Shown: positions 1-8,100, numbered from the stretch's first letter. The stretch: DNA of 64,000 nucleotides from Streptosporangium amethystogenes (GCF_000721075.1 NZ_JOEQ01000012.1:248001-312000); one strand, 5' to 3'. Translations and numbers: made by a program. The notes: a model not told the origin generated them from the letters alone.

Positions 1-13
1 TGGTGGGAAGCCG

Positions 14-1120
14 ATGATGGACCTGGATTACGTGCTGCCGTTGCGCTGGGACGACGACTCCGGCCTTGCGGAGCTGACCGCCTACCTACGCCGGCTCAGC
101 CGCAGCGTCCGCGTCATCGTCGTCGACGGCTCCCCGGCCGCCCTGTTCGACCGGCACGCGCACCGGTGGAACGGCCTGGTGTGGCACATGCGGCCCGACG
201 AGGATCTCGGCTTCGCCAACGGCAAGGTCAACGGCGTGATCACCGGAATGCGCCAGGCCGGCGCCGAACACGTGGTCATCGCCGACGACGACGTCCGCTA
301 CGGCGAGGCCGAACTGTCCAGGCTGGACACCCTGCTGCGGGGAGCCGACCTGGTCCGGCCGCAGAACTACTTCGCCCCCCTGCCCTGGCACGCCCGCTGG
401 GACACCGCCCGGACCCTGCTCAACCGCGGCTTCGGCGCCGACTACCCCGGCACGTTCGGCGTACGCCGCTCGATCTTCCTGAAGATGGGCGGCTACGACG
501 GGAACGTGTTGTTCGAAAACCTGGAACTCATCCGCACGATCCGCGCCCACGGCGGTCGCGAGTGCCGCCCCCTGGACCTCTACGTCCGCCGTCTGCCGCC
601 GGAGCCGCACCGGTTCTGGTCCCAGCGCGTCCGGCAGGCCTACGACGACCTGGCCCAACCGGCCCGCATGGCGTTCTTCCTCGCCGTCGTCCCCGCCCTG
701 GCCGCCGGGTTGTCACGCCGGCGTTCCCGGACGGTTCTGGCCGGTGCCGCCGCGTCGGCCGGGCTGGCGGTGGGACTGGCCGAGATCGGCCGCCGCAGGG
801 GCGGCGGGCGGCGGGTCTTCCCCTTCACCGCCGCGCTGTTCGCCCCGGTGTGGCTGCTGGAGAGGGCCGTATGCAGTTGGCTGGCACTGGCGGCCCGCCT
901 GTTTCGCGGCGGGGTCCCCTACGCCGGACGTCGGATGCGGACCGCCGCGCACTCCTCCCGCCGGCTCAGGGCGCGTGCTCAGGCCACCGCGTCGGGCTCG
1001 CTCGCGGCCCGGAAACCGACCCGCTTGTGCGAGCCGTCACAGAACGGCTTGGCCGCCGAACGCCCGCAGCGGCACAGCGCCACCGTCGTCCGGCCCGGGT
1101 CGATGACGACCCCGTCCTGA
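14..1120 (+). CDS. Glycosyltransferase family 2-like protein
   Basis: Likely transfers a sugar from a nucleotide donor; the substrate is not readable from sequence. The first ~230 residues look like a GT-A glycosyltransferase fold: an N-terminal VIVVDGS strand, an acidic metal-binding patch ADDDVRYG near residue 90 (the DxD-like site) and a GxFGADYPGTFGVRRSIF segment. Hydrophobic stretches at about 225-260 and 280-300 suggest membrane association. The last ~45 residues are Arg/Ser/Pro-rich and lie opposite the convergent CDGSH gene, so they are probably not conserved. The start is the first ATG of a tandem pair after a purine-rich stretch; the gene begins almost at the window edge, so upstream partners are unknown. 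The family call rests on motif pattern only. Confidence 0.75.
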   Translation: MMDLDYVLPLRWDDDSGLAELTAYLRRLSRSVRVIVVDGSPAALFDRHAHRWNGLVWHMRPDEDLGFANGKVNGVITGMRQAGAEHVVIADDDVRYGEAELSRLDTLLRGADLVRPQNYFAPLPWHARWDTARTLLNRGFGADYPGTFGVRRSIFLKMGGYDGNVLFENLELIRTIRAHGGRECRPLDLYVRRLPPEPHRFWSQRVRQAYDDLAQPARMAFFLAVVPALAAGLSRRRSRTVLAGAAASAGLAVGLAEIGRRRGGGRRVFPFTAALFAPVWLLERAVCSWLALAARLFRGGVPYAGRRMRTAAHSSRRLRARAQATASGSLAARKPTRLCEPSQNGLAAERPQRHSATVVRPGSMTTPS

Positions 1121-1203
1121 GTCATCAGCGTGAACACCCCTCGAATCAACAACGGCCCGTTTTCACAGGGAGTCACCGTGACCGAATTATCCGTTTTGGA
1201 CAT
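979..1203 (-). CDS. CDGSH iron-sulfur domain protein
   Basis: Small (74 aa) cytosolic protein of the CDGSH family, which binds a 2Fe-2S cluster through three Cys and one His. The signature CRCGRSAAKPFCDGSHKRVGF is visible around residues 43-63, with the ligands C-x-C, C and H all present. The chosen ATG gives an N-terminus of MSKTDNSVTVTPCENGPLL, matching the usual start of short actinobacterial CDGSH proteins; a longer reading to 1338 adds unrelated low-complexity sequence. Its 3' end overlaps the convergent glycosyltransferase gene by about 140 bases. The family is linked to redox or iron-sulfur handling; the role here is not evident from neighbours. Confidence 0.88.
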   Translation of the reverse strand: MSKTDNSVTVTPCENGPLLIRGVFTLMTQDGVVIDPGRTTVALCRCGRSAAKPFCDGSHKRVGFRAASEPDAVA

Positions 1204-1410
1204 ATCAGCGTGCTGCCCACTGTCTCCCCTCAGAAACGCAGGCCGGGCACCCCGAACCGAGGCGTCACCTCCTCCGCAGCGACCACTGACGGGCAACACC
1301 GCCGACGCGAAGGTCCGACCCCACATGCTCGCTGGCATGTCAAAGCGGAGGTGGGGATTCTCAGCGTCTTCTTCTGCCGGGGGACTTGATGACGTCCCAG
1401 ATCACGTGAG

Positions 1411-1713
1411 TCAGGACGCCAGGAACACCTCGTCGAGGTGCCATTCGAGGGTCTCGATATCTGGCCGGTCGTGCCGGTGTCGGGGAACGGCGATCTGGCT
1501 TCCGGCACGTCGGTAGAACTGCTCGCCGTTGCCGAACTCCTCGCGAAGCCGTGGGCTGACCCTCAGCCGGTACGTGGGATCGACGGCCAGATAACCGCGG
1601 TCGAAGAGGGTGTGGGCGCCTGATCGCGACAGCCCTCGCCGGCTGACCCCGCCTGGCAGGTCGTTCATGCCCGGACTCCCCGGCCTCCGGTTTCCAGAAA
1701 CCGGGGAGCCCAC
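1411..1713 (-). pseudogene. C-terminal remnant of an HNH endonuclease
   Basis: From about residue 31 (base ~1623) the reading frame carries HTLFDRGYLAVDPTYRLRVS, then a REEFGNGEQFY segment and an ending ETLEWHLDEVFLAS. As I recall, this is the typical tail of actinobacterial HNH endonucleases annotated as putative restriction endonucleases. The upstream part that should hold the HNH metal-binding core is missing, and the first ~30 residues are unrelated. I read it as a truncated, non-functional gene end left by an earlier rearrangement, sitting between two intact genes. Confidence 0.65.
1687..1704 (-). terminator. Hairpin after the NAD(P)-binding protein gene
   Basis: CCGGTTTC-CA-GAAACCGG forms a perfect 8-bp stem just beyond the stop codon of the minus-strand gene ending at 1719. 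There is no clear T run, as is common in high-GC actinobacteria. The two-base loop is tight, so the outer base pairs matter most. Confidence 0.5.
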
Positions 1714-1718
1714 CTCTC

Positions 1719-2354
1719 TCAGCCCTCCTCGACCCCGAGATGCGTGCCGTGGTGCTTCGGGGTGTCGATCTCGTCGAGCAGTGCGATCGCGAGGTCGGCG
1801 TAGGAGATGCGGCTGGCCGCGTCCGCCGGGGCCGTCCGGTACCGGCCGGTGCGCGTACCGCCGTGGTCGAAGTCGCCGGCCGGGCTGACGACCAGCCAGT
1901 CGAGGGTGGTCTCGGCCGCGCGCAACGTCTCCGTCCCGGCGGCGTGTCCCAGGTAGAACGATCGGTACTCCTGGGGATAGCCGGGGGTGTCCATCAGTTT
2001 CGCCCCGGAGGCGGTCTCCAGGGCGGAGGCCAGCCCGACCACCACCAGCCGCCCCACTCCGGCCTGTCCCAGACCGTCGATCAGGGCCCGCGTCGAGCCG
2101 GTGAAGAAGTCATGCGGGTCGACGCCCATATCGCAGGCGGCACTGATCGCACCGTCGTGACCTGCGGCGATCTTGGTGATCGCGGACGTGTCGGTGACAT
2201 CGCCCGCGACGACCCGTACGCCCTCGGCCGCGAGGTCTCCATGCTTGGCCGGGTCGCGGACGACTGCGGTGACCCGGTGGCCACGTCCGCGTGCCTCAGT
2301 CACGGCCGCACGTCCGGCCCGGCCGCCGGCCCCGAAAATCACGATCTCGCTCAT
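1719..2354 (-). CDS. NAD(P)-binding NmrA-like oxidoreductase (atypical SDR)
   Basis: A 211-residue protein with an N-terminal Rossmann motif IVIFGAGGRAGRAAVTEA (residues 3-20) followed by VTAVVRDPAKH, where the Arg after the second strand suggests NADP(H) preference. The layout matches the NmrA/atypical SDR_a5 group of small NAD(P)H-binding proteins (YwnB-like), which have no canonical YxxxK pair. The ATG at 2354 places the Rossmann motif at the extreme N-terminus; a longer frame reaches 2489 but adds non-homologous sequence. It stands alone between the HNH remnant and the regulator/membrane-protein unit. The substrate is unknown. Confidence 0.8.
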   Translation of the reverse strand: MSEIVIFGAGGRAGRAAVTEARGRGHRVTAVVRDPAKHGDLAAEGVRVVAGDVTDTSAITKIAAGHDGAISAACDMGVDPHDFFTGSTRALIDGLGQAGVGRLVVVGLASALETASGAKLMDTPGYPQEYRSFYLGHAAGTETLRAAETTLDWLVVSPAGDFDHGGTRTGRYRTAPADAASRISYADLAIALLDEIDTPKHHGTHLGVEEG

Positions 2355-2560
2355 CGGAACATCCCTGTCGTCAGGGCCGGATCTCACGTTCCGGCCGCTG
2401 GCCCGGACGCTATCCGGAGCGGTGGTTACCACCGGGATACCGGATACCGGGGCGCCCTGGGCGAACCGCCGGCTCCCGGCATGTTCCACGAGCTCCGCCC
2501 GTCCGCGCTCTCACCGATCCGGTCCGGCGGCAAGCCGTCTCGAACACGACCCCCCGGCGG

Positions 2561-3619
2561 TCAGCCGATGCCGCGCTTCTGGGGCAGGTCGATGCCGCCG
2601 AACACGGTGGCCAGGACGAGCCCGGCGAGGCCGAGGACGACAAGGCCGAGCAGCAGCCAGGCGACGGGGTGCCCGAGGTTGAGCGTCCAGCTGGAGGAGC
2701 CCAGCCGGGCGTGGACGAGAAGGGCGGGGTCGCGCCGGTTGGCATAGATCGTGCCCGCGAGAAACCAGTACCGGTCATCGTCGCGCTGCGCTATCCCGGT
2801 GTCCTCCTCCTGTTCGTCGGGCAGGGCGGGCAGGCGGTGCCCTGCCTGGCCGACCTTCGTCTCCCACACCAGCCATCCGCCGAGCAGGGCGACCAACGGC
2901 AGCCACCCGGCCACCAGCCACCCGACCGTGTCCCCGACGATCCCCCATTGCCGCAACGCCCAGATGAGCAGGCTCAGATCGAGGCAGGCGGCGGACAGCA
3001 ACGACAGGATGGCCACACCGCGCAGGTAGATGCGGTAGCGGCGAGCCGAGGACTTGGGCCGGGCCGCGTCGAGGTCGGGCCGGGCACGCAACACGATCAG
3101 GATCACGACGACGACCAGCAGGGTGAGCCCGGCCTGGGACAACACCGGTTCGAGCCATCCGGCCACGGTGCTGGACGACCACCAGCCGATCCCCGCGGTG
3201 AGCAGCACGACCGCCAGGGCGGGCGACCCCCATACCCACGGCACGCGGACCGGGTCGGTGCGGAAGGTCGTGTCCATGGTGACGCCCTGACGCCGCTCGC
3301 CCACCCATCCCCCGCCGCTCTTGGCCGCGCGGACCTTGAGATGGGCGCGGTAGTACAGCAGCAGATCGGCGGCGACCAGTACCCCGAGCGTCACCGCCGA
3401 CTGCCCGGTGAGGATCGAGACCGCCGCGGCGACGACGGCCATCCCGACGACCAGGCGGGTGTAGGTGCGCCGCTGGGTGACGATCGCCGGGTCGCCTGCC
3501 CGCTCGGCGGTCACCCGCACCCCGAACGGCAGCGTCGGCCGCGCCAGCGCGGGCAGCACCAGCATGAGGCACGTGACCAGCGCGACCAGAGCGAGGTCGG
3601 CGGCGATGGACAGCATCAT
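2561..3619 (-). CDS. Multi-pass membrane protein with DUF5808-like tail
   Basis: A 352-residue integral membrane protein with about eight hydrophobic segments (for example residues 5-25, 60-80, 130-150, 165-180, 205-225, 235-255 and 325-345). Near residue 285 it carries DDDRYWFLAGTIYANRRDPA followed by WTLNLGHP, the pattern I associate with DUF5808, often found with DUF1648 in proteins next to YtrA-type GntR regulators. The start codon overlaps the stop of the GntR gene by 4 bases (ATGA), so the two are co-transcribed and probably translationally coupled. A role in cell-envelope stress or antibiotic response is inferred from context. Confidence 0.75.
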   Translation of the reverse strand: MMLSIAADLALVALVTCLMLVLPALARPTLPFGVRVTAERAGDPAIVTQRRTYTRLVVGMAVVAAAVSILTGQSAVTLGVLVAADLLLYYRAHLKVRAAKSGGGWVGERRQGVTMDTTFRTDPVRVPWVWGSPALAVVLLTAGIGWWSSSTVAGWLEPVLSQAGLTLLVVVVILIVLRARPDLDAARPKSSARRYRIYLRGVAILSLLSAACLDLSLLIWALRQWGIVGDTVGWLVAGWLPLVALLGGWLVWETKVGQAGHRLPALPDEQEEDTGIAQRDDDRYWFLAGTIYANRRDPALLVHARLGSSSWTLNLGHPVAWLLLGLVVLGLAGLVLATVFGGIDLPQKRGIG

Positions 3620-4005
3620 GGCCGTGTCCCGAAGCCGGCCACGATCGCCTCGCAGCGCCGTATCACGTCGTCGCGGTCCAAGCCGTGAACGGTGGCTTCC
3701 GCCAGGAGTACCCGCATTCTCTCTTCCCAGTCGTCGATGAATCCGGCCTCGGGCGGGCCGGTGTCGGCATCGCGGCGGATGACCGCGCCGCTCTTGCGGT
3801 TGATCCGGATGATGCCCTGCTGTCGTAGCAGGTCATAGGACTTGTTCACGGTATGGAAATTGATACCGAAGTCCGCGGCGAGCTGCCGCGTCGAAGGTAG
3901 CGGGTCGCCTTCGCGCGCCTGTCGGCGGGCGATCGCCTCCACGACCCGGTCCCTGATCTGCTGGTAGATCGGGACCTCGCTGTCCAGGTCAAGTGTCAGG
4001 TGCAC
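3616..4005 (-). CDS. GntR-family transcriptional repressor, YtrA subfamily
   Basis: A 129-residue regulator with an N-terminal winged helix-turn-helix: PIYQQIRDRVVEAIARRQ, then LPSTRQLAADFGINFHTVNKSYDLL (residues 12-62). Only a short C-terminal helical extension follows. That size and lack of an effector domain is typical of the YtrA subfamily, which represses neighbouring ABC transporter operons. It starts with GTG at 4005. It is the first gene of a minus-strand pair with the membrane protein and diverges from an ABC exporter operon starting at 4065; the 59-base gap holds an inverted repeat suited to its binding. Confidence 0.88.
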   Translation of the reverse strand: MHLTLDLDSEVPIYQQIRDRVVEAIARRQAREGDPLPSTRQLAADFGINFHTVNKSYDLLRQQGIIRINRKSGAVIRRDADTGPPEAGFIDDWEERMRVLLAEATVHGLDRDDVIRRCEAIVAGFGTRP

Positions 4006-4015
4006 ATCGATACCC

Positions 4016-4044
4016 TATCTGATATAGAACTAATAGAACAGATA
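4016..4044. promoter_or_regulatory. Candidate GntR/YtrA operator between divergent operons
   Basis: The arms TATCTG (4016-4021) and CAGATA (4039-4044) are exact reverse complements separated by 17 bases. Inside, ATAGAAC occurs twice (4024-4030 and 4033-4039) at a 9-base step. The block is AT-rich against its surroundings and lies between the two divergent start codons, as expected for a site controlling both promoters. Confidence 0.6.
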
Positions 4045-4064
4045 CAACTCGCCAAGGAGGCAGC

Positions 4065-4421
4065 ATGATCCAGGTACGGATTCACGACGGAACGCTGAGC
4101 GTGCACTTTCCGTCGTGGACGCGACTGTTCGTCAAGGCCGGCCGGGTGGACGTGCCTCTGGAGGCGATCGCCGACGTACACCACCTCGACCAGCCGCTCA
4201 CCGCGGCCAAGGGGCTGCGTTCCGGGCTGGTGGTCAGCGGCTACATCAAGGTCGGCACCTGGACGTCCTTCGGCGGCGTCAAGCGGCTGGTGGCCGCCCA
4301 GCGAGGCGTTCCGGGCGTGCGGATCGTCCTGAGGCACAGGGTGGCGGGCGTCGACGAGCTGATCCTCGGCGTCCAGGACGCCCAGGAGATCCGGCGCCGG
4401 CTGACGCGGGTGCAGCGGTGA
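4065..4421 (+). CDS. Small PH-like hypothetical protein of the ABC operon
   Basis: A 118-residue soluble protein of unknown function with alternating beta-strand pattern (IQVRIHDGTLSVHF, then RVDVPLEAIADVHHLDQ), resembling small bacterial PH-like proteins. A strong ribosome site AAGGAGG at 4053-4059 precedes the ATG. It is the first gene of the plus-strand operon and overlaps the ABC ATPase gene (GTGA), so it should be made together with the exporter. Genes of this kind commonly sit in YtrA-regulated ABC units; any accessory role is inference. Confidence 0.7.
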   Translation: MIQVRIHDGTLSVHFPSWTRLFVKAGRVDVPLEAIADVHHLDQPLTAAKGLRSGLVVSGYIKVGTWTSFGGVKRLVAAQRGVPGVRIVLRHRVAGVDELILGVQDAQEIRRRLTRVQR

Positions 4422-5290
4422 GCGTCGAGGCGCGCGGCCTGACCAAGGCGTTCGGCCCGGTATCCGCCGTCACCGACCTCACCTTCCAGGCCATCCCCGG
4501 CACGGTGACCGGCTTCCTCGGGCCGAACGGCGCGGGCAAGACCACCACCATGCGGATGATGCTGGGCCTGGTCGCGCCCACCTCCGGCACCGCCACCATC
4601 GACGGAAAGCGCTACGCCGACCTGGCCAGGCCGTCGGCGACCGTCGGCGCGGTGCTGGACGGCTCCGGCTTCCACCCCGCCCACACGGCCCTGCGCCACC
4701 TGCGGATCTACTCCCGTATGGGCGGGTACGGCAAGGCCCGCGCCCTGCGGGTCGCCGAGTTGACCGGGGTGTCGGCCTTCGCCGACCGCGCCACCCGCAC
4801 CCTGTCCACCGGTATGCGCCAGCGCCTCAACCTGGCCACCGCCCTGCTCGGCGACCCCCACGTGCTCCTGCTGGACGAGCCGGGCAACGGCCTCGATCCC
4901 GAGGGCATCTCCTGGATGCGCACTTTCCTTCGCGATCTGGCCGCCGAGGGACGCACCATCCTGATCTCCAGCCACGTCCTCGGCGAGATCGAGCAGACAG
5001 CCGACCACGTCGTGGTGATACGTCAGGGACGACTGATCGCCACCGGTCCCATCTCCGAGCTGTACGGCAGGACAGCCGTGCGTGTCCGGTCACCGCAGGC
5101 GGACCGGCTCAGAGCCCACCTCACGGTCCCCACGGAGGTCCTGGGACCGGACACCCTGCGCATCCACGACATGACCACCGCGCAGGTCGCGACCGCCGCG
5201 GCGGACCGCGGTATCGCACTGCACGAGATCACCCCCGAACGCCCCACCCTTGAGCGGGCGTTCCTCGATCTCACCGGAGGCCACCGATGA
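4418..5290 (+). CDS. ABC transporter ATP-binding protein (ABC-2 exporter)
   Basis: A 290-residue ATPase powering the permease encoded next. Visible motifs: Walker A GPNGAGKTTT (about 35-44), Q-loop region replaced by VGAVLDG, signature LSTGMRQRL (about 130), Walker B VLLLDEPGNGLDP (about 152-164) and switch His in ISSHVL (about 187). The C-terminal ~90 residues form the extra domain typical of drug-export type ATPases. The start is the GTG whose last bases overlap the stop of the upstream small protein; a longer frame from 4115 runs through that gene and is not used. The substrate may be a peptide or antibiotic, as in YtrA-regulated systems. Confidence 0.92.
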   Translation: MSVEARGLTKAFGPVSAVTDLTFQAIPGTVTGFLGPNGAGKTTTMRMMLGLVAPTSGTATIDGKRYADLARPSATVGAVLDGSGFHPAHTALRHLRIYSRMGGYGKARALRVAELTGVSAFADRATRTLSTGMRQRLNLATALLGDPHVLLLDEPGNGLDPEGISWMRTFLRDLAAEGRTILISSHVLGEIEQTADHVVVIRQGRLIATGPISELYGRTAVRVRSPQADRLRAHLTVPTEVLGPDTLRIHDMTTAQVATAAADRGIALHEITPERPTLERAFLDLTGGHR

Positions 5291-6081
5291 TCGCTCTCAT
5301 CGCGGCGGAATGGAGCCGCCTGACCGGCACCAGACTGTGGCTGTGGGGCCTGCTGGCCGCCCTCGGCAGTGGCGCCTTCACCGGGCTGCTCGCGCTCATC
5401 GGGCCGGAGAACTTCACCCCGCCCATGCCGGGCCTGGACACGGCCGAAGGCGTGCACGTCATGCTCGGCCTGCTCGGGTTCACCATGTTCATCCCCGCCC
5501 TGCTCGGGACGGCCGCGGTGACCACCGAACACCGGCACCGGACCATCACCACCACGGCACTGTTCGCCCCCCGGCGGTGGACCTGGCTGGTGGCCAAGCT
5601 CCTCACCTACACCGGAAGCGGACTCGCCTACGGCCTCATCGCCTGCACCGTCGCCGCCGGCGCCCTCTTCTCCGCGTCGGCGCTCAAGGGTGTCGCCCTT
5701 GGTCTGCCCACGAGCACCGTCCTGGCACTCCTGGCCCGCATCGCTCTGGCCATGGCCGTCTACACCCTGCTCGGCGCGGCGGTGGGCGCGATCCTGCGCA
5801 ACCAGGCGGCGGCACTCGTCACCGTCGGCGCCTACCTGTACATGATCGAGACCGTCCTCATGCTCATCCCCGGCGTCAAGGCGGTCTACCCCTACCTGCC
5901 GGGCGGCGCGACCGCCGCGCTGACCGGATTCACCTACCTGGCCGACGCCATCGCCGGCCAGACCGGCACCTCGGCCACCACGTTGCTCTCCGCGCCACTC
6001 GGCGCCGCCGTACTGCTGGCCTATGCCCTGATCGCCACCGCCATCGCCGTCGCAGCACCACTCAGGCGAGACATCACCTGA
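5287..6081 (+). CDS. ABC-2 type permease
   Basis: A 264-residue membrane protein with six hydrophobic spans (about 17-40, 55-80, 100-125, 140-165, 175-195 and 235-258), the arrangement of ABC-2 exporter permeases. It overlaps the ATPase gene by 4 bases (ATGA) and completes the operon small protein-ATPase-permease. A motif like EHRHRTITTTALFAPRR after the second span resembles the conserved coupling loop of this family. A strong hairpin follows its stop. Confidence 0.88.
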   Translation: MIALIAAEWSRLTGTRLWLWGLLAALGSGAFTGLLALIGPENFTPPMPGLDTAEGVHVMLGLLGFTMFIPALLGTAAVTTEHRHRTITTTALFAPRRWTWLVAKLLTYTGSGLAYGLIACTVAAGALFSASALKGVALGLPTSTVLALLARIALAMAVYTLLGAAVGAILRNQAAALVTVGAYLYMIETVLMLIPGVKAVYPYLPGGATAALTGFTYLADAIAGQTGTSATTLLSAPLGAAVLLAYALIATAIAVAAPLRRDIT

Positions 6082-6135
6082 ACGATCCGCTGGAACACCC
6101 GGTGATCCGGCAGCGGGCCGATCCCCCGGCCGGTG

Positions 6136-6181
6136 CGGCGGCCCCGCCCTGTCCGGCGGCGGACAACGGGCGGGGCCGCCG
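6136..6181. terminator. Bidirectional terminator between convergent genes
   Basis: A perfect 14-bp GC-rich stem, CGGCGGCCCCGCCC at 6136-6149 and its reverse complement at 6168-6181, with an 18-base loop. It lies between the end of the ABC permease gene (6081) and the stop of the opposing DksA-like gene (6186), so it can serve both. Confidence 0.8.
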
Positions 6182-6185
6182 GGGG

Positions 6186-6521
6186 TCAGCGGGCCTCGTG
6201 GCGCCGCTGGCAGGCGATGCAGTACCGGGCGAGCGGACGGATCTTCAGCCTCTCGAAGGGGATGTCCGCGTCGCAGCCGACGCACCGGCCGTAGGTGCCG
6301 GCGTCAAGGCTCTCCAGTGCCCGCCTGGTCTCCGCGAGGTCGCGGCCCGCGGCGGCGAGGGCGACGAGCTCGTCCTGCCGGGACGCGACCTCCCCGTCCT
6401 CCACCGAGGCTTCGAGCTCGTTCACCCGGGTGGTACGCCACAGGAGCTGCTCGTCCAGTTCCTCGCGGATGATCCGGACCTGCACGCTGCTGAGACGGGT
6501 GCCCTCACTGTTGACTGACAT
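6186..6521 (-). CDS. DksA/TraR-type C4 zinc-finger protein
   Basis: A 111-residue protein: an N-terminal coiled-coil (about residues 8-65, LSSVQVRIIREELDEQ through AAAGRDLAETRRALESLD) followed by a four-cysteine zinc finger CVGCDADIPFER ... YCIACQ (about 78-105). This is the DksA/TraR layout; such proteins act in the RNA polymerase secondary channel. The ATG at 6521 has a good ribosome site (GGAAAGGA) 9 bases upstream; longer frames add unrelated sequence. Actinobacterial homologues are mostly uncharacterised, so binding to RNA polymerase is inferred from family. Confidence 0.88.
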   Translation of the reverse strand: MSVNSEGTRLSSVQVRIIREELDEQLLWRTTRVNELEASVEDGEVASRQDELVALAAAGRDLAETRRALESLDAGTYGRCVGCDADIPFERLKIRPLARYCIACQRRHEAR

Positions 6522-6840
6522 GATCGGAAGTCCTTTCCAAAGCTGAGAACGCCAGGCGGCGCAGGTGGCCGCGCTCGTCATCGAGTTCGCCCGGCGGGGC
6601 CTGGTCGCGGCCTCGCGGGCATGGCGTGAAACCGGGCCGGGGTACGGCCCGATGGAACCTGCGGGGTATCGGCCGGGGCAGGGTGCACAGAGCCGCGGCC
6701 GTTCCACGGCTCTGTCCGGTGACACGCGGACGCGGCGGACGGCAGAGCGCGCACCCGGGTGTTTCGGTGAACACCGGCGCGCGTACGCCACCCGCCGGTC
6801 GAGCGCGTGGCCCGACAGGTGGTGAAGGGGAATGGATCGG
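6522..6840. other. Intergenic, no gene seen
   Basis: About 320 bases between the DksA-like gene and the small membrane protein gene. Open frames cross it on both strands but none has a ribosome site, recognisable domain or consistent codon bias. It presumably holds the DksA-like promoter. Confidence 0.5.
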
Positions 6841-7215
6841 CTAGATCAGGGGCGGGCTGCGCGAGCCCGAGGTCCGGTGGGTGGCCAGCTGGGGGCTGCG
6901 CACCATGTCCGGATCCCGCCACGCGGGGGACAGGAGCGGTAACAGGTTCGCCAGATCGGAGGCGGAACGCTGGTGCAGCCGCCGGAGGGCCGGCATGTGC
7001 TCGAAGGCGCCGGCGGATGCCCGTGGCATGGTCGACGACTGTTCGAGCCACTTCCCGGGCTCCCGGATGTCGCCGATCGCTCCGGCGGACCGCAGGGCGG
7101 GGCCGCCGCCGTACGAGGCCGGGGCCAGGGCGGCAAGCAGGAGGGCGGCCAGAACCAAGCCCACCACCACGGACAGGGCGGTGGACTCACGTGGGGTTCG
7201 CCACGAGGTCGCCAT
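6841..7215 (-). CDS. Small hypothetical membrane-anchored protein
   Basis: A 124-residue frame starting MATSWRTPRESTALS and then one hydrophobic span VVVGLVLAALLLAALAPA (about 17-33). The remainder (about 90 residues) is hydrophilic with no motif I recognise. A single N-terminal span suggests an anchored extracytoplasmic domain. No strong ribosome site precedes the ATG at 7215; an in-frame ATG at 7227 is an alternative. It diverges from the GNAT gene. I recognise no family, and existence as a gene is moderately supported by the membrane span and frame length only. Confidence 0.45.
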   Translation of the reverse strand: MATSWRTPRESTALSVVVGLVLAALLLAALAPASYGGGPALRSAGAIGDIREPGKWLEQSSTMPRASAGAFEHMPALRRLHQRSASDLANLLPLLSPAWRDPDMVRSPQLATHRTSGSRSPPLI

Positions 7216-7401
7216 GCTGCCGACCATAGCCCAACCAGCGAAAACAGGCACACGCCCAGCCCGGCGCCGCTGGACTCGCCGGCCCAGGGCCCGCCGGCGT
7301 GTCGGCGGCGGAAGCGACCTCTCCGCCCGGTCCGTCCAGAAAGATCTACCGGCAAGCAGGAGTTCAGCAGGTGCCAAGGCGGGCGCGTCAGGCTGTTCCG
7401 T

Positions 7402-7899
7402 ATGTCGTTCCTACCAAGAACCCATGAGATTCCCGCGGGTGTCGAGCATGAGCGGTTCCGCATCCGGCCCATCACGGTGCACGACGCGGTACGTGACTTC
7501 GACGCCGTGATGAGCAGCGCCGCCCGGCTCCGGGAGCGCTTCCCGCTGTGGGGCGGCTGGCCGCTCGACGACATGACGCTGGAGGACAACCTGATCGATC
7601 TGGCCTGGCACCAGAAGGAGGCACTGCTGCGCAGATCGTTCAACTACGCGGTACTGAACCCGGAGGGATCCCGCCTGCTCGGCTGCGTCTACATCGACCC
7701 CCCGGAAAGGCAGGGGGCCGACGCCGACGTGTCGTTCTGGGTGCGGGCCGACGAGGAGGGCACGGGCCTGGAGGAGGAACTGGAGCCGGTGGTCCGCGCC
7801 TGGTTGCGCGAGGCGTGGCCGTACACCTCGGTCCGCTGGCCCGGCAGGGAGATCTCCTGGCAGGAGTGGGATCTCCTGCCGGGCGCGCTCCGGAAGTAG
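7402..7899 (+). CDS. GNAT-family N-acetyltransferase-like protein
   Basis: A 165-residue protein with RFRIRPITVHDAVRDFDAVM at the N-terminus (GNAT strand 1/helix 1 pattern) and RLLGCVYIDPPERQGADADVSFWV in the middle, the beta-4/beta-5 region where acetyl-CoA binds in the family. The usual Q/RxxGxG/A loop is poorly kept (ADEEGTGLEEEL), so acyl-CoA binding is uncertain. The ATG at 7402 gives the expected family length; a frame extending left to 6973 runs antisense to another gene. The substrate is unknown. Confidence 0.75.
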   Translation: MSFLPRTHEIPAGVEHERFRIRPITVHDAVRDFDAVMSSAARLRERFPLWGGWPLDDMTLEDNLIDLAWHQKEALLRRSFNYAVLNPEGSRLLGCVYIDPPERQGADADVSFWVRADEEGTGLEEELEPVVRAWLREAWPYTSVRWPGREISWQEWDLLPGALRK

Positions 7900-7954
7900 G
7901 GGCTCCGGCCACGGGCGGGAACGCGGGTGAAAACGCGGGAGCCCGTGGCGAAGG

Positions 7955-8062
7955 CGGTCGATCTCACGGCGGGCGCCGGTCGGTGCGGCCTCGACCCATC
8001 CCAGCGCCCGGCCGATCTCGGCCGCGAGACGGTCGATCTCACGGCGGGCGCCGGTCGGTGCG
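7955..8062. repeat. Pair of 33-bp direct repeats
   Basis: The 33 bases at 7955-7987 recur exactly at 8030-8062, starting CGGTCGATCTCACGG and ending GGTCGGTGCG. The copies start 75 bases apart and lie in the non-coding gap between the GNAT gene and the end of the M14 carboxypeptidase gene. Confidence 0.85.
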
Positions 8063-8100
8063 ACGGCGCCCGTACGGCCGTACGGGGCGGTGAACGGGCG

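Noticed and set aside
2291..3688. A 465-codon plus-strand frame across the membrane-protein gene
   Set aside because: It is antisense to a protein with clear membrane spans and DUF5808-like pattern; composition is Q/P/G/D-rich shadow.
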